A stretch of DNA of 13,244 nucleotides, taken from Chloroflexota bacterium. Its GTDB lineage: Bacteria; Chloroflexota; Anaerolineae; Anaerolineales; UBA11858. Positions 1-6,317 of this stretch are shown here, one piece after another. The notes beneath the pieces are model-generated. The model was not told the DNA's origin. It saw only the letters and a list, made by a program, of their open reading frames with translations, and ran no database searches. The DNA is taken from contig DOTA01000206.1 of the NCBI GenBank assembly GCA_003513015.1, positions 4,507 through 17,750 on the forward strand. Direction: 5' to 3'. Numbering within the stretch: position 1 is the first letter of the stretch; each line of letters starts with the position of its first letter. Both the position numbers and the translations under genes were made by a program.

Positions 1-818
1 AGGGTGAGATCGCCCTCGGGGGGCGGGGTGAGCGATTCGATCAGGTCGATGGGCGCCTGGGCAATCAGGTCTTTGCAGGAGGCCAGTTGCCCATCATAGT
101 GCGTGCCCACAATTTTGCCCGCCTGCTGCAAAATGGGGAAACACTCTTCATAAACGGGCATGAGCAACTGTTTGTAGCGGCGCGGCCCGAGGGTTTCGGC
201 GGTGAAGTTTTCGAGTACCGAGACAAAGGTGCCCGGCCCTTCGGCGACGATCTCTACTTTTTTGCGGAAGTTGTTGAGCAGGGCTTCGTAGAGTTCGAGC
301 ATTTCAGCTTCCAAATCAAAGAGGTGGAAAGCGTAGTTTTCCAGGCCGACGAAATCCACCAAGATTACCTGATTGGGGGTGCGCCCGGTAAAGGGCATCC
401 CCACTCCGTAGGGAGCGATCATTTGCTCCATTTCATGGTATTTTTCATAGGTGGGGATAACCTCCAGGTTTTTGGCAAGGTAGGTCATCACGGCATAATC
501 TTGGGCGGTTTCTAAGTAGAACTTCTGCCGCCAATCATCTTCGTAGAGTTCGTAGATTTCGCCAACTGGGGTGGAGATGATGCGCTTGGTTAACTTTTTC
601 CCGTTTTGGGTGATGGTTTCGTCGCGCTGTTCTACATCCTTAGACCAGACTTCCCAGGCGGTGGGTAAGTGCCAGGTGACTCCCAGCCCTTTTTCGTAGA
701 GCGATTGCCAGGCGGCATCCTGCTGGGTGTGCCGCCATTCGTTTTGATAGATGGTAAAGGGGATCACGTCGGGGCGTTCCCCAGCCCAGAAGGCTTCTAA
801 GCGTTCGTGTATGTTCAT
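1..818 (-). CDS. URO-D-fold corrinoid methyltransferase-like protein, 3' end off the window
   Basis: I read this frame directly from the minus strand: ATG at 818-816, open to the left edge, 272 complete codons with the C-terminus missing. It begins MNIHERLEAFWAGERPDVIP, the usual opening of uroporphyrinogen-decarboxylase-fold (URO-D, PF01208) proteins. Near residues 240-243 it has THYDG and then ESLTPPPEGD (261-270), the conserved H-x-D-G strand and the 'E-x-L-TPPP-GD' segment typical of the family. Members next to corrinoid proteins usually act as cytoplasmic methyltransferases (methoxy-compound:corrinoid or methylcorrinoid:acceptor) rather than as HemE. The H-x-C zinc motif of MtaA/MtbA coenzyme M methyltransferases is replaced by H-Y-D, so a CoM/thiol acceptor is unlikely. 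It lies 81 bp downstream of another URO-D-like gene, in the same direction. The Shine-Dalgarno is weak (GGTGGA, about 8 nt before ATG). Family assignment is firm; substrate unknown. Confidence 0.85.
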   Translation of the reverse strand, partial: MNIHERLEAFWAGERPDVIPFTIYQNEWRHTQQDAAWQSLYEKGLGVTWHLPTAWEVWSKDVEQRDETITQNGKKLTKRIISTPVGEIYELYEDDWRQKFYLETAQDYAVMTYLAKNLEVIPTYEKYHEMEQMIAPYGVGMPFTGRTPNQVILVDFVGLENYAFHLFDLEAEMLELYEALLNNFRKKVEIVAEGPGTFVSVLENFTAETLGPRRYKQLLMPVYEECFPILQQAGKIVGTHYDGQLASCKDLIAQAPIDLIESLTPPPEGDLT

Positions 819-828
819 AATTTTTTCC

Positions 829-899
829 ACCGCTGAATGCGCTGAGAACGCAGAGATTTAATTTTTTATTACTCTGCGCCTTTTGCGATCTCCGCGGTT
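829..899. repeat. imperfect inverted repeat (GCAGAG-type intergenic element)
   Basis: The gap between the two URO-D genes is almost wholly one imperfect palindrome. The left arm (about 829-858) contains ACCGC...GAACGCAGAGATT. The reverse complement of the right arm (about 869-899) contains ACCGC...GGCGCAGAGTAAT. An A/T-rich loop separates them. The arms match over about 30 bp with several mismatches. It could be a dispersed intergenic repeat or an mRNA hairpin between operon genes. It lacks the T-tract expected of a terminator on the operon strand. Confidence 0.6.
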
Positions 900-1991
900 C
901 TAATTGTAAATCCCGTAAGATGCGAGTTTGGCGCGGATTTCGGGTTCACGCTCCGGGGAGGCGTAAATCATTTGATATTGAATGCCATTGGCGGTGCCAA
1001 TCTGTTCGGTGACAGCGTCAATGGCGTTGAAGTCACCCGTATGAAGCTGAATACGTTTCCCGGCGGCATGGATTTTCTGATAGATTTCAGGCCAGTGAGC
1101 GCAATCGGGCTTGCCGTCGCCGTGAATCCACTGCACACCGTCTAACTCGGGGATGCTGAGGATTTGATCGAGATGCGGGATTTGGCCGATGCCATCCAGA
1201 TGGTAAAAGGTGCGCGGCAGACGTTTGCAGGTGGCCTGTAATTCCGGCAGCACAAAACGGCCGAACATCTTGGGACTGATCATGTACGAGAAATCGCATT
1301 GCAGCATATAGGATGGTTGATCGCTGTAGATCCCGGACCAATCTGAATAGCCAGGGTTGACCGGCTGAAGCACTTCGTTGATGGCGGCATACGCTTTGTG
1401 CCAGCATTCGTGGGCTTCCCAGGTGAGGCGCTCGACTTCTTCGGGGTAATCGATCAAATCCATAAGCAGTTTTTCGGTGGTGCGAAAGGAGGCGGGGATA
1501 TCCAGGTTGCCGCCCAAATCAGTCATGCTGACCAACACCTGACCTTGCCAGCGCTCCATGGCCGCGGCGCAGAAATTCTTGATGCGCTGGAGCCAGATAT
1601 TATCGGGTTCTAAAATCAAGTGGATATCTTGAATTGGGCGATCATCCGGCGGCCAGAACCACACTCGACCGGACGAGTTATCGAGTTTGGCCCCCATCAT
1701 GGCGGCAACCACACCTGGGCCAAAGCAATCTAAGTTAAACCAGGGATAGGCATCTCCCAATAATGTGTAGCGCGAATACTCATAATCGATGCGGTCTACG
1801 AGTTGCTCCGGTGACCAGGAGAAATCGGCGCAGGTGACCTGGGAGAGCAGCGGTGCGGGAGGTTCGGGTCGGTCGAGAGCGCGCCCCGGCACAATCACTG
1901 GGATGATTGGGCGGTCGAGTTCGCCACTCCACCAGGCACTGTAAGTATCTTTAATTTTTTGCCAGCGCTCAGGGCTGAAATCGATGGGCAT
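900..1991 (-). CDS. URO-D-like methyltransferase family protein paired with corrinoid protein
   Basis: A complete 363-aa soluble protein. The C-terminal half carries URO-D-fold landmarks: YHLDG (residues 263-267) followed by a region ending in WIHGDGKP (288-295), plus a LHTGD segment near 316-320. The N-terminal half (SPERWQKIKDTYSAWWSGE) differs from that of the neighbouring URO-D gene, so the two are distant paralogues and not a recent duplication. Homologues beside corrinoid proteins are often labelled 'uroporphyrinogen decarboxylase family' or 'trimethylamine corrinoid protein 2', which I treat as loose names. Expected role: methyl transfer to or from the adjacent cobalamin protein. It starts only 7 nt after that gene's stop, and its Shine-Dalgarno (AGGTGAT) overlaps the upstream TAG, indicating translational coupling and a shared function. 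As in the neighbour, the motif is H-x-D and not H-x-C, so a classical zinc/thiol site is not apparent. Substrate unknown. Confidence 0.8.
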   Translation of the reverse strand: MPIDFSPERWQKIKDTYSAWWSGELDRPIIPVIVPGRALDRPEPPAPLLSQVTCADFSWSPEQLVDRIDYEYSRYTLLGDAYPWFNLDCFGPGVVAAMMGAKLDNSSGRVWFWPPDDRPIQDIHLILEPDNIWLQRIKNFCAAAMERWQGQVLVSMTDLGGNLDIPASFRTTEKLLMDLIDYPEEVERLTWEAHECWHKAYAAINEVLQPVNPGYSDWSGIYSDQPSYMLQCDFSYMISPKMFGRFVLPELQATCKRLPRTFYHLDGIGQIPHLDQILSIPELDGVQWIHGDGKPDCAHWPEIYQKIHAAGKRIQLHTGDFNAIDAVTEQIGTANGIQYQMIYASPEREPEIRAKLASYGIYN

Positions 1992-1998
1992 AGATCAC

Positions 1999-2631
1999 CT
2001 AAGCCATGAAACCTTTGGCAAGGGAGGCAGCTTGGGAGGCATCGGAGGCGTAGCCATCGGCGCCAATTCTTTGAGCGTATTCAACCGTGACGGGCGCACC
2101 ACCAATGATGATCTTGACCTGATCGCGCAGGCCAGCCTCCACAATGGCTTTGACCGTGGTTTCCATGCTGGGCATGGTGGTGGTTAGCAAAGCGGAAAGG
2201 CCGATGATATCGGCTCCGTTTTGGGCGGCTTCGACAAATTTTTCAGGAGAGACATCGGTTCCTAAATCCATGATCTCGAACCCGGCACCTTCCATCATCA
2301 TGGCAACCAGATTCTTCCCAATGTCGTGCAAATCTCCTTTAACGGTACCAATCGCAACTTTCCCGACTGGCTCCACGCCGGAATCAACCAGCAAGGGTTT
2401 CAAAATCTCCAAACCGGCTTTCATGGCGCGGGCCGCGATCAACATTTCGGGCACAAAATATTCGCCATCTTCGAACAAGCGACCAACTTCACCCATCGCG
2501 GGGATCAGCGCTTTATGCAAAAGATCAGCGGCGGGCACATCAGCAGCCAGCGCGGCCTGAACGCCGTTTTTAGCGCCGCCCATATCGCCTTCTAAGATCG
2601 CTTCATAAACGGGTTTTAAATTTTCATCCAT
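1999..2631 (-). CDS. methyltransferase cognate corrinoid (cobalamin-binding) protein
   Basis: A 210-aa protein of the MtaC/MtbC/MtvC type. Residues 1-85 form the helical cap domain (LIPAMGEVGRLFEDGEYFVP and PEMLIAARAMKAG). Residues 90-210 form the Rossmann-like B12 domain with all hallmarks: D-L-H-D-I-G (100-105), whose histidine is the lower axial cobalt ligand, then GLSALLT (144-150) and IIIGGAP (174-180). The protein carries the methyl group on cobalt between two methyltransferases. The usual length for the family is about 210-220 aa, so it is intact. The start is supported by AGGAG placed 6 nt before ATG. It is followed after 7 nt by the URO-D-like gene and preceded by the sugar-transport permease across an 87-bp gap with a hairpin. 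No reductive activase (RamA/RACE type), which such proteins need to recover from Co(II) oxidation, is present in the window. Confidence 0.95.
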   Translation of the reverse strand: MDENLKPVYEAILEGDMGGAKNGVQAALAADVPAADLLHKALIPAMGEVGRLFEDGEYFVPEMLIAARAMKAGLEILKPLLVDSGVEPVGKVAIGTVKGDLHDIGKNLVAMMMEGAGFEIMDLGTDVSPEKFVEAAQNGADIIGLSALLTTTMPSMETTVKAIVEAGLRDQVKIIIGGAPVTVEYAQRIGADGYASDASQAASLAKGFMA

Positions 2632-2655
2632 GATTTACTCCTGTGTTGTTGTAAA

Positions 2656-2691
2656 AATGTGTGCAGCAGGAAAAACCCCGTTGCACACATT
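2656..2691 (-). terminator. hairpin with T-tract between permease and corrinoid genes (partial terminator/attenuator)
   Basis: An inverted repeat with arms ATGTGTGCA and TGCACACAT, extended by A-T outside and a G-T wobble plus C-G inside, gives a 12-bp stem (2656-2667 / 2680-2691) with a 12-nt loop. On the operon strand the 3' arm runs into five T residues (2657-2653). It could end part of the transcription after the transporter genes, or mark a processing site, thereby lowering expression of the methyltransferase genes relative to the transporter. The short gap and shared orientation still suggest read-through. Confidence 0.5.
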
Positions 2692-2718
2692 AATTTATTC
2701 AAGGGTACGGGTATGTTA

Positions 2719-3624
2719 CTACCCTTTGATCCCTGTGAGAGAAATACCTTCGATAAAGGTGCGCTGTGCCAGGAAGAAAGCGATAATGATCGGCAGAGCG
2801 ATGATGGTGCTGACGGCCATCAGATGGGGATAAGCATTTCCGGAGGTTCCCATGCTGGTGGCGATGCGATTGAGACGCTGGATGCCCAATGCCAGGGGGA
2901 AGAGGTGATCCTGATTAATATAGATTAGCGGGCCGAGGTAGTTGTTCCAACTCCAGATGAAGGTAAAGAGGGCCACCACCGCCAGTGCGGGTCTCGCCAG
3001 CGGGAGAATAATACGAATGAGAATTCCAAGTTCGCTGGCACCATCAATGCGGGCGGCATCCGAAAGTTCTTCGGGGATACTCTTGAAAAACTGCCGCAGC
3101 AAAAAGATAAAGTAGGCACTGCCGAAAAACGAGGGCACCACCAAAGGCCGGTAAGAGTTGATCCAGCCCAAATTTTTGAAGGTGATGAACAGCGGCACCA
3201 TCGTCACCTGCCAGGGCAGCATCATGGTCAACATACAGATGAAGAAGACAGCATCACGCCCCGGCCATTTAACTTTGGCAAACCCATAAGCCACAAAGGT
3301 GGAGGAGAGCACTGTCCCCAACACAACCGGGATCGTATAGCGAAAGACCGAATTGATCGCCATGGTGGTGAAATCCAGGCGGGTCCAACCATCCATAAAA
3401 TTATAGAAATGCGCCGGGATCGGAATCCAAATGGGTGGCAGGGTATATATCTGGGGATCGCTCTTGAGAGCCGATGTGACCATCCAAAACAACGGGAAGG
3501 CAAAGATAAAGGTGATGAAAAACAGCGCCGAATATTTTAGCAATTCGCTGCCCGCCCGCTTAAACGGGCTTTGCTTGCGAAATGTGATGACGTCGGTGGT
3601 AGCGGTTAACGTTTTGGTGCTCAT
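2719..3624 (-). CDS. CUT1-family carbohydrate ABC transporter permease, MalG-like
   Basis: A 301-aa inner-membrane protein with about six transmembrane helices (first at about residues 31-50, last at about 271-287). It has the EAA loop that docks onto the ATPase at about 189-208 (DAARIDGASELG...IILP) and the MalG-like C-terminus (FIEGISLTGIKG). It pairs with the upstream permease to form the channel of a binding-protein-dependent importer for oligosaccharides, glycosides, glycerol-3-phosphate-like or related solutes. Length is normal for MalG/UgpE/LacG-type permeases. The start overlaps the previous stop by 4 nt (ATGA), and the Shine-Dalgarno GGAGG lies inside the last codons of the upstream permease, so translation is coupled. 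The substrate cannot be read from permease sequence. Confidence 0.93.
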   Translation of the reverse strand: MSTKTLTATTDVITFRKQSPFKRAGSELLKYSALFFITFIFAFPLFWMVTSALKSDPQIYTLPPIWIPIPAHFYNFMDGWTRLDFTTMAINSVFRYTIPVVLGTVLSSTFVAYGFAKVKWPGRDAVFFICMLTMMLPWQVTMVPLFITFKNLGWINSYRPLVVPSFFGSAYFIFLLRQFFKSIPEELSDAARIDGASELGILIRIILPLARPALAVVALFTFIWSWNNYLGPLIYINQDHLFPLALGIQRLNRIATSMGTSGNAYPHLMAVSTIIALPIIIAFFLAQRTFIEGISLTGIKG

Positions 3625-4538
3625 TCTTCACCTCCATAATACACCCAACGAGCAGACGTTCGAAACAAAATCAGCGTAAAAACCACAATGATGGAAAACA
3701 TAATCCAGGCCAACGCCGAGGCTTTGCCCATACGAAGGTAAATAAAGGCATTGCGATACAGGTGAATTGCGAAGAACTCTGTTGAGTTCATCGGCCCCCC
3801 TTGAGTCAGCAACCAGGGCACAGTAAATTCCTGAAAAGCCCCAATAAAACCCATAATCAGGTTGAACAAAATCACGGGCGTTGTCATGGGGATGGTGACA
3901 TTGCGGAATTTCTGCCAGGCATTGGCGCCATCCACGGTGGCCGCTTCATACAACGAGCGGGGCACATCCTGCAAAGCGGCCAAAAAGATCACCACTGCGG
4001 CGCCTTGAGTCCACATCGACACCACGACCAGCGAGGGTTTGGCCAAAGTCGGATTTGATAAAAAGGGAATAGCCTGAAATCCTAAACTGGTGATGATGGC
4101 ATTGATGGCCCCATATTGAATGTTCAATAAGAAAAGCCAGACCATGGCAGAACAAACTGCAGGGACAATGGAGGGAATATAGATAATTCCCCGAAAGAAG
4201 GAACGCCCAACGATCTTGGAATTCAAGAGGGTTGCAATCAAAAAGGCGGCTCCAATCCCCAAGGGAACGCTGAAACCCACATAGAAGAGGGTGTTGTACA
4301 TCACGTTCCAAAAATGGGGATCATTTGTGAATAAATTAATGTAATTTTTAAATCCCAGAAAGACGGGTTCTCGAATCAAATCGTAGCGTGTCAGGCTATA
4401 GTAACCCGAGGCGATCAGTGGGTAGAGTGTAAAACCCAGAAAACCAAGCAGCCAGGGAGAGATAAAAAACAAACCCCATAACAGCCCTTTGCTTTCGCTT
4501 CTGGATAATTTTCGTAATTTAATGCCGGCTGTGGTCAT
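3621..4538 (-). CDS. CUT1-family carbohydrate ABC transporter permease, MalF/UgpA-like
   Basis: A 305-aa membrane protein with about six transmembrane helices after a short cytoplasmic N-terminus (first helix at about residues 19-41). The EAA motif lies at about 198-217 (EAATVDGANAWQKFRN..IP) and is followed by the usual LLTQGGPMNSTEF segment (243-255) of LacF/UgpA-like permeases. It lacks the long periplasmic loop of enterobacterial MalF, so it is the short UgpA/LacF type. It forms the translocation pore with the downstream permease. The start is supported by GAGGAG 6 nt before ATG. It lies 94 bp after the solute-binding protein gene, across a hairpin. No nucleotide-binding protein follows, so the importer probably borrows a shared MsmX/UgpC-type ATPase encoded elsewhere, as many CUT1 systems do. 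Confidence 0.93.
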   Translation of the reverse strand: MTTAGIKLRKLSRSESKGLLWGLFFISPWLLGFLGFTLYPLIASGYYSLTRYDLIREPVFLGFKNYINLFTNDPHFWNVMYNTLFYVGFSVPLGIGAAFLIATLLNSKIVGRSFFRGIIYIPSIVPAVCSAMVWLFLLNIQYGAINAIITSLGFQAIPFLSNPTLAKPSLVVVSMWTQGAAVVIFLAALQDVPRSLYEAATVDGANAWQKFRNVTIPMTTPVILFNLIMGFIGAFQEFTVPWLLTQGGPMNSTEFFAIHLYRNAFIYLRMGKASALAWIMFSIIVVFTLILFRTSARWVYYGGEE

Positions 4539-4581
4539 AAACTTCTCCTCACAGACAAGCCATCTTGCCCAGGATGTAGTC

Positions 4582-4614
4582 AGACCTGGCAGGTTTTAGA
4601 AACCTACCAGGTCT
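4582..4614 (-). repeat. near-perfect hairpin between binding-protein and permease genes
   Basis: Fifteen-base arms AGACCTGGCAGGTTT (4582-4596) and AAACCTACCAGGTCT (4600-4614) flank a 3-nt loop. The only non-Watson-Crick position (4590/4606) is C/A on the plus strand but G-U on the operon transcript, so the RNA hairpin is fully paired only in the transcribed sense. It sits where malE-malF-type operons carry REP-like hairpins that protect the abundant binding-protein mRNA. The same sequence style (CCTGGCAGGTTT) suggests a dispersed palindromic repeat. There is no T-tract, so termination is not expected. Confidence 0.75.
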
Positions 4615-4632
4615 TCGAATTACAAGTACCAA

Positions 4633-6015
4633 TTACTCGCCCAAGCCTTGCGCGTCCCATTCAGCCAGCGCGCGCGCTTGCAACTCTTCAACGGCCTCCT
4701 TGGAGGTCATCTCATCGCGATAGACTTTCTCACGCAGTTCAGTTGATTGGTCGTTGACGTACCAGTGGATGGGGCAGCGGCGACCCACGATCCAGTCAGT
4801 CACCTGCTCGGTGGCTTCAATGTAGAAACGCAAACCGGGATAGGTATCCTTATCTACCGTGGCCAACCAGGAGAGGCGGCCGAAGATCCACCCAACTTCC
4901 TTGAGGATGATGTCCATCGCCGCACCAGAGAGCAGGTGCTCGGCAAACAGGAACATTTCATTGGGATGCGCGCCATCCTTGAACAACTGCACAAAGTGCG
5001 GGCCGGTGGCCATGATCTTCGCGCCCTTGCGGCTTTCAGGAACCGGTGCCCAGGTGGAGCGGTTATATTGGGCAATGTCGGGTTGCTGGATTTGGGTTTC
5101 ACCCGGATGCCAGTAGCCTTCCATAATCATGGTTTGCACGCCAGCATTGTAAGCCGCGCCCCAGGTTCCGTTGCCTTCTACCTGACGCATACCGGCGAAT
5201 TTATCGGGGCCAACCATGCGGATGAATTGTCCCATGACATCATAGGATTCGGCCATCAAGGGGTTGTTGAGGTCGAAGGTTTTGGTAGCTTCATCCCACC
5301 ACTTGAAGCCCCAGGAAGTGGCCGCGAAATCGGGTTCACTGGCCATGGCATCCCAGGGATCAAGACCAAATTGCAGCAGGTTGCCCGCATCATCAAACTT
5401 GGTGAGGGCTTCGTGCCATTCGAGCAGACCTTCCCAGGTCAGCGGGATATTATTCGGGTCCAGGCCGGCTTCTTCGGCGGCTTTGGCATTGATGTTCATG
5501 CCCCACCAGTTGAAACCTTCGATGCCTGGAACACCGATCATCTTGCCATCATAGAAAGAACCATCCCAAAGACCGGCTGCGATATCATCTTTTTTAACGA
5601 CAGCGCTGGTGCCGACCAAATCAGTCACTTCTAGCACAGCACCACGGCTCCACAGGTTGGGGTAGTCGAAGTTCGAGCCACCATCGGGGGGCGTGCCTGC
5701 GGCTACAGCGGTTAGGAGAGCTTCGCTTTGAACGGCCCCCTTATATTCCAGGGTATTGCCTTTCATAGCAGTCTTGTATTCATCGGTGGCCATGATGGCA
5801 TCCATCGCGGGGTCCAGGTTACCCCAAGAGTACCAATAGGTCACAACCACACCATCTCCGGTTTGGGGAGCTTCCTCAACAGCAGGTTCTTGCTCTGTGC
5901 CACCAGTTTCAGGGGCCATTGTTTCTTCGGGCCGGGAGGCACAACCAGCCAATACTGCGGAGGCAGAAGCTACCGCTCCCATTTTGAGAAAATCTCGACG
6001 ATTGAGTTTCTTCAT
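4633..6015 (-). CDS. Tat-exported lipoprotein, ABC sugar solute-binding protein (family 1)
   Basis: A 460-aa extracellular solute-binding protein. The N-terminus [14 protein letters not shown] contains the twin-arginine motif RRDFLK, followed by a hydrophobic stretch and the lipobox L-A-G-C with Cys25 as lipidation site. Residues 26-55 are an acidic, proline-rich tether. The rest fits the SBP_bac_1 cluster: [11 protein letters not shown] at the first strand, VAAGTPPDG near 108-116, and a tryptophan-rich binding region ([24 protein letters not shown]) typical of carbohydrate stacking. The protein captures the solute outside the membrane for the two permeases downstream. Start is supported by AGGAG 7 nt upstream. 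It is the first gene of the operon, and hairpins on both sides fit high expression of this component. Aromatic richness favours a sugar or glycoside, but the exact ligand is unknown. Confidence 0.93.
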   Translation of the reverse strand: MKKLNRRDFLKMGAVASASAVLAGCASRPEETMAPETGGTEQEPAVEEAPQTGDGVVVTYWYSWGNLDPAMDAIMATDEYKTAMKGNTLEYKGAVQSEALLTAVAAGTPPDGGSNFDYPNLWSRGAVLEVTDLVGTSAVVKKDDIAAGLWDGSFYDGKMIGVPGIEGFNWWGMNINAKAAEEAGLDPNNIPLTWEGLLEWHEALTKFDDAGNLLQFGLDPWDAMASEPDFAATSWGFKWWDEATKTFDLNNPLMAESYDVMGQFIRMVGPDKFAGMRQVEGNGTWGAAYNAGVQTMIMEGYWHPGETQIQQPDIAQYNRSTWAPVPESRKGAKIMATGPHFVQLFKDGAHPNEMFLFAEHLLSGAAMDIILKEVGWIFGRLSWLATVDKDTYPGLRFYIEATEQVTDWIVGRRCPIHWYVNDQSTELREKVYRDEMTSKEAVEELQARALAEWDAQGLGE

Positions 6016-6086
6016 CTCATCGCTCCTTTTTTATGATTACTTATAGTCTGGATTTTGAAGGATTTAATATCACAAACAAGAATTTC

Positions 6087-6110
6087 TTATTTTTTTATAT
6101 ATAAGCTCAA
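6087..6110 (-). other. possible 7-codon leader ORF with strong Shine-Dalgarno
   Basis: On the operon strand TAAAGGAGGTG (complement of 6113-6123) is almost the exact complement of the 16S rRNA 3' end. TTG follows 4 nt after GGAGG and opens a 7-codon frame (TTG AGC TTA TAT ATA AAA AAA TAA). It lies between the 46-bp palindrome and the binding-protein start, 72 nt before that ATG. It could be a leader peptide or a ribosome standby site, or chance. Spacing is slightly short and TTG is a weak start. Confidence 0.25.
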
Positions 6111-6128
6111 GACACCTCCTTTACCATT

Positions 6129-6177
6129 AAAAAAACAGGGTTGAATGGCTAGCTAGCTAGCCATTCAACCCTGTTTT
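6129..6177 (-). terminator. 46-bp perfect palindrome with T7 tract in operon leader (attenuator/terminator)
   Basis: Positions 6132-6177 form a perfect 46-bp palindrome: AAAACAGGGTTGAATG, a GCTA-repeat centre, then the exact reverse complement. As RNA it forms a stem of about 20 bp. On the minus strand it is followed by a run of seven T (complement of 6129-6135), the layout of an intrinsic terminator; on the plus strand only four T follow. No gene that it would end lies on the minus strand just upstream, because the next gene there is divergent. It is therefore best explained as a leader attenuator of the transporter operon, as a block to transcription between the divergent units, or as a dimeric operator. 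Confidence 0.6.
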
Positions 6178-6259
6178 CTGTCGGTTAATTCCAGTGATTT
6201 TGGCACGGTTTTTTTTCAACGTTTCGCGAGATCAACTGACGAACAACAAAAACAAAGGG

Positions 6260-6288
6260 ATTATTCATCCTTGTTCTTATACTATAAT
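6260..6288 (+). promoter_or_regulatory. probable promoter of the HTH-REC regulator gene
   Basis: TATAAT at 6283-6288 matches the -10 consensus exactly and lies 30 bp before the ATG at 6318. The -35 region at 17-bp spacing is poor (ATTATT, 6260-6265), so the promoter may be weak or activator-dependent. The same A/T-rich stretch reads TATAGTATAAG on the other strand and could serve the divergent operon, but I cannot assign a convincing -35 there. The rest of the 302-bp divergent region (6016-6317) holds the palindrome and leader ORF listed separately. Confidence 0.4.
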
Positions 6289-6317
6289 AGATCAAACTTC
6301 AATCGCTATCGGTCAGA

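Noticed and set aside
87..515. A 142-codon plus-strand open frame at the left edge
   Set aside because: It is antisense to the URO-D-like gene, whose minus-strand frame shows clear family motifs.
900..1991. HemE, the haem-pathway uroporphyrinogen decarboxylase
   Set aside because: Only the fold landmarks are shared. The pairing with a corrinoid protein and the divergent N-terminus favour a methyltransferase-type role.
4747..5634. A 295-codon open frame on the plus strand
   Set aside because: It lies wholly within the solute-binding protein gene on the other strand, has no ribosome site, and its translation shows no domain. It is a shadow of codon bias.
6113..6123. 16S rRNA 3' end (CACCTCCTTTA on the plus strand)
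   Set aside because: Only this 11-mer matches. There is no rRNA sequence upstream. It is the complement of a Shine-Dalgarno on the operon strand.
6132..6177. CRISPR repeat or mobile-element terminal repeat
   Set aside because: It occurs once in the window, has no spacers and no transposase or target-site duplication that I can see.
6201..6216. Sigma-54 promoter (TGGCACGG)
   Set aside because: The -24 half is perfect but the -12 half is all T and lacks the required GC.
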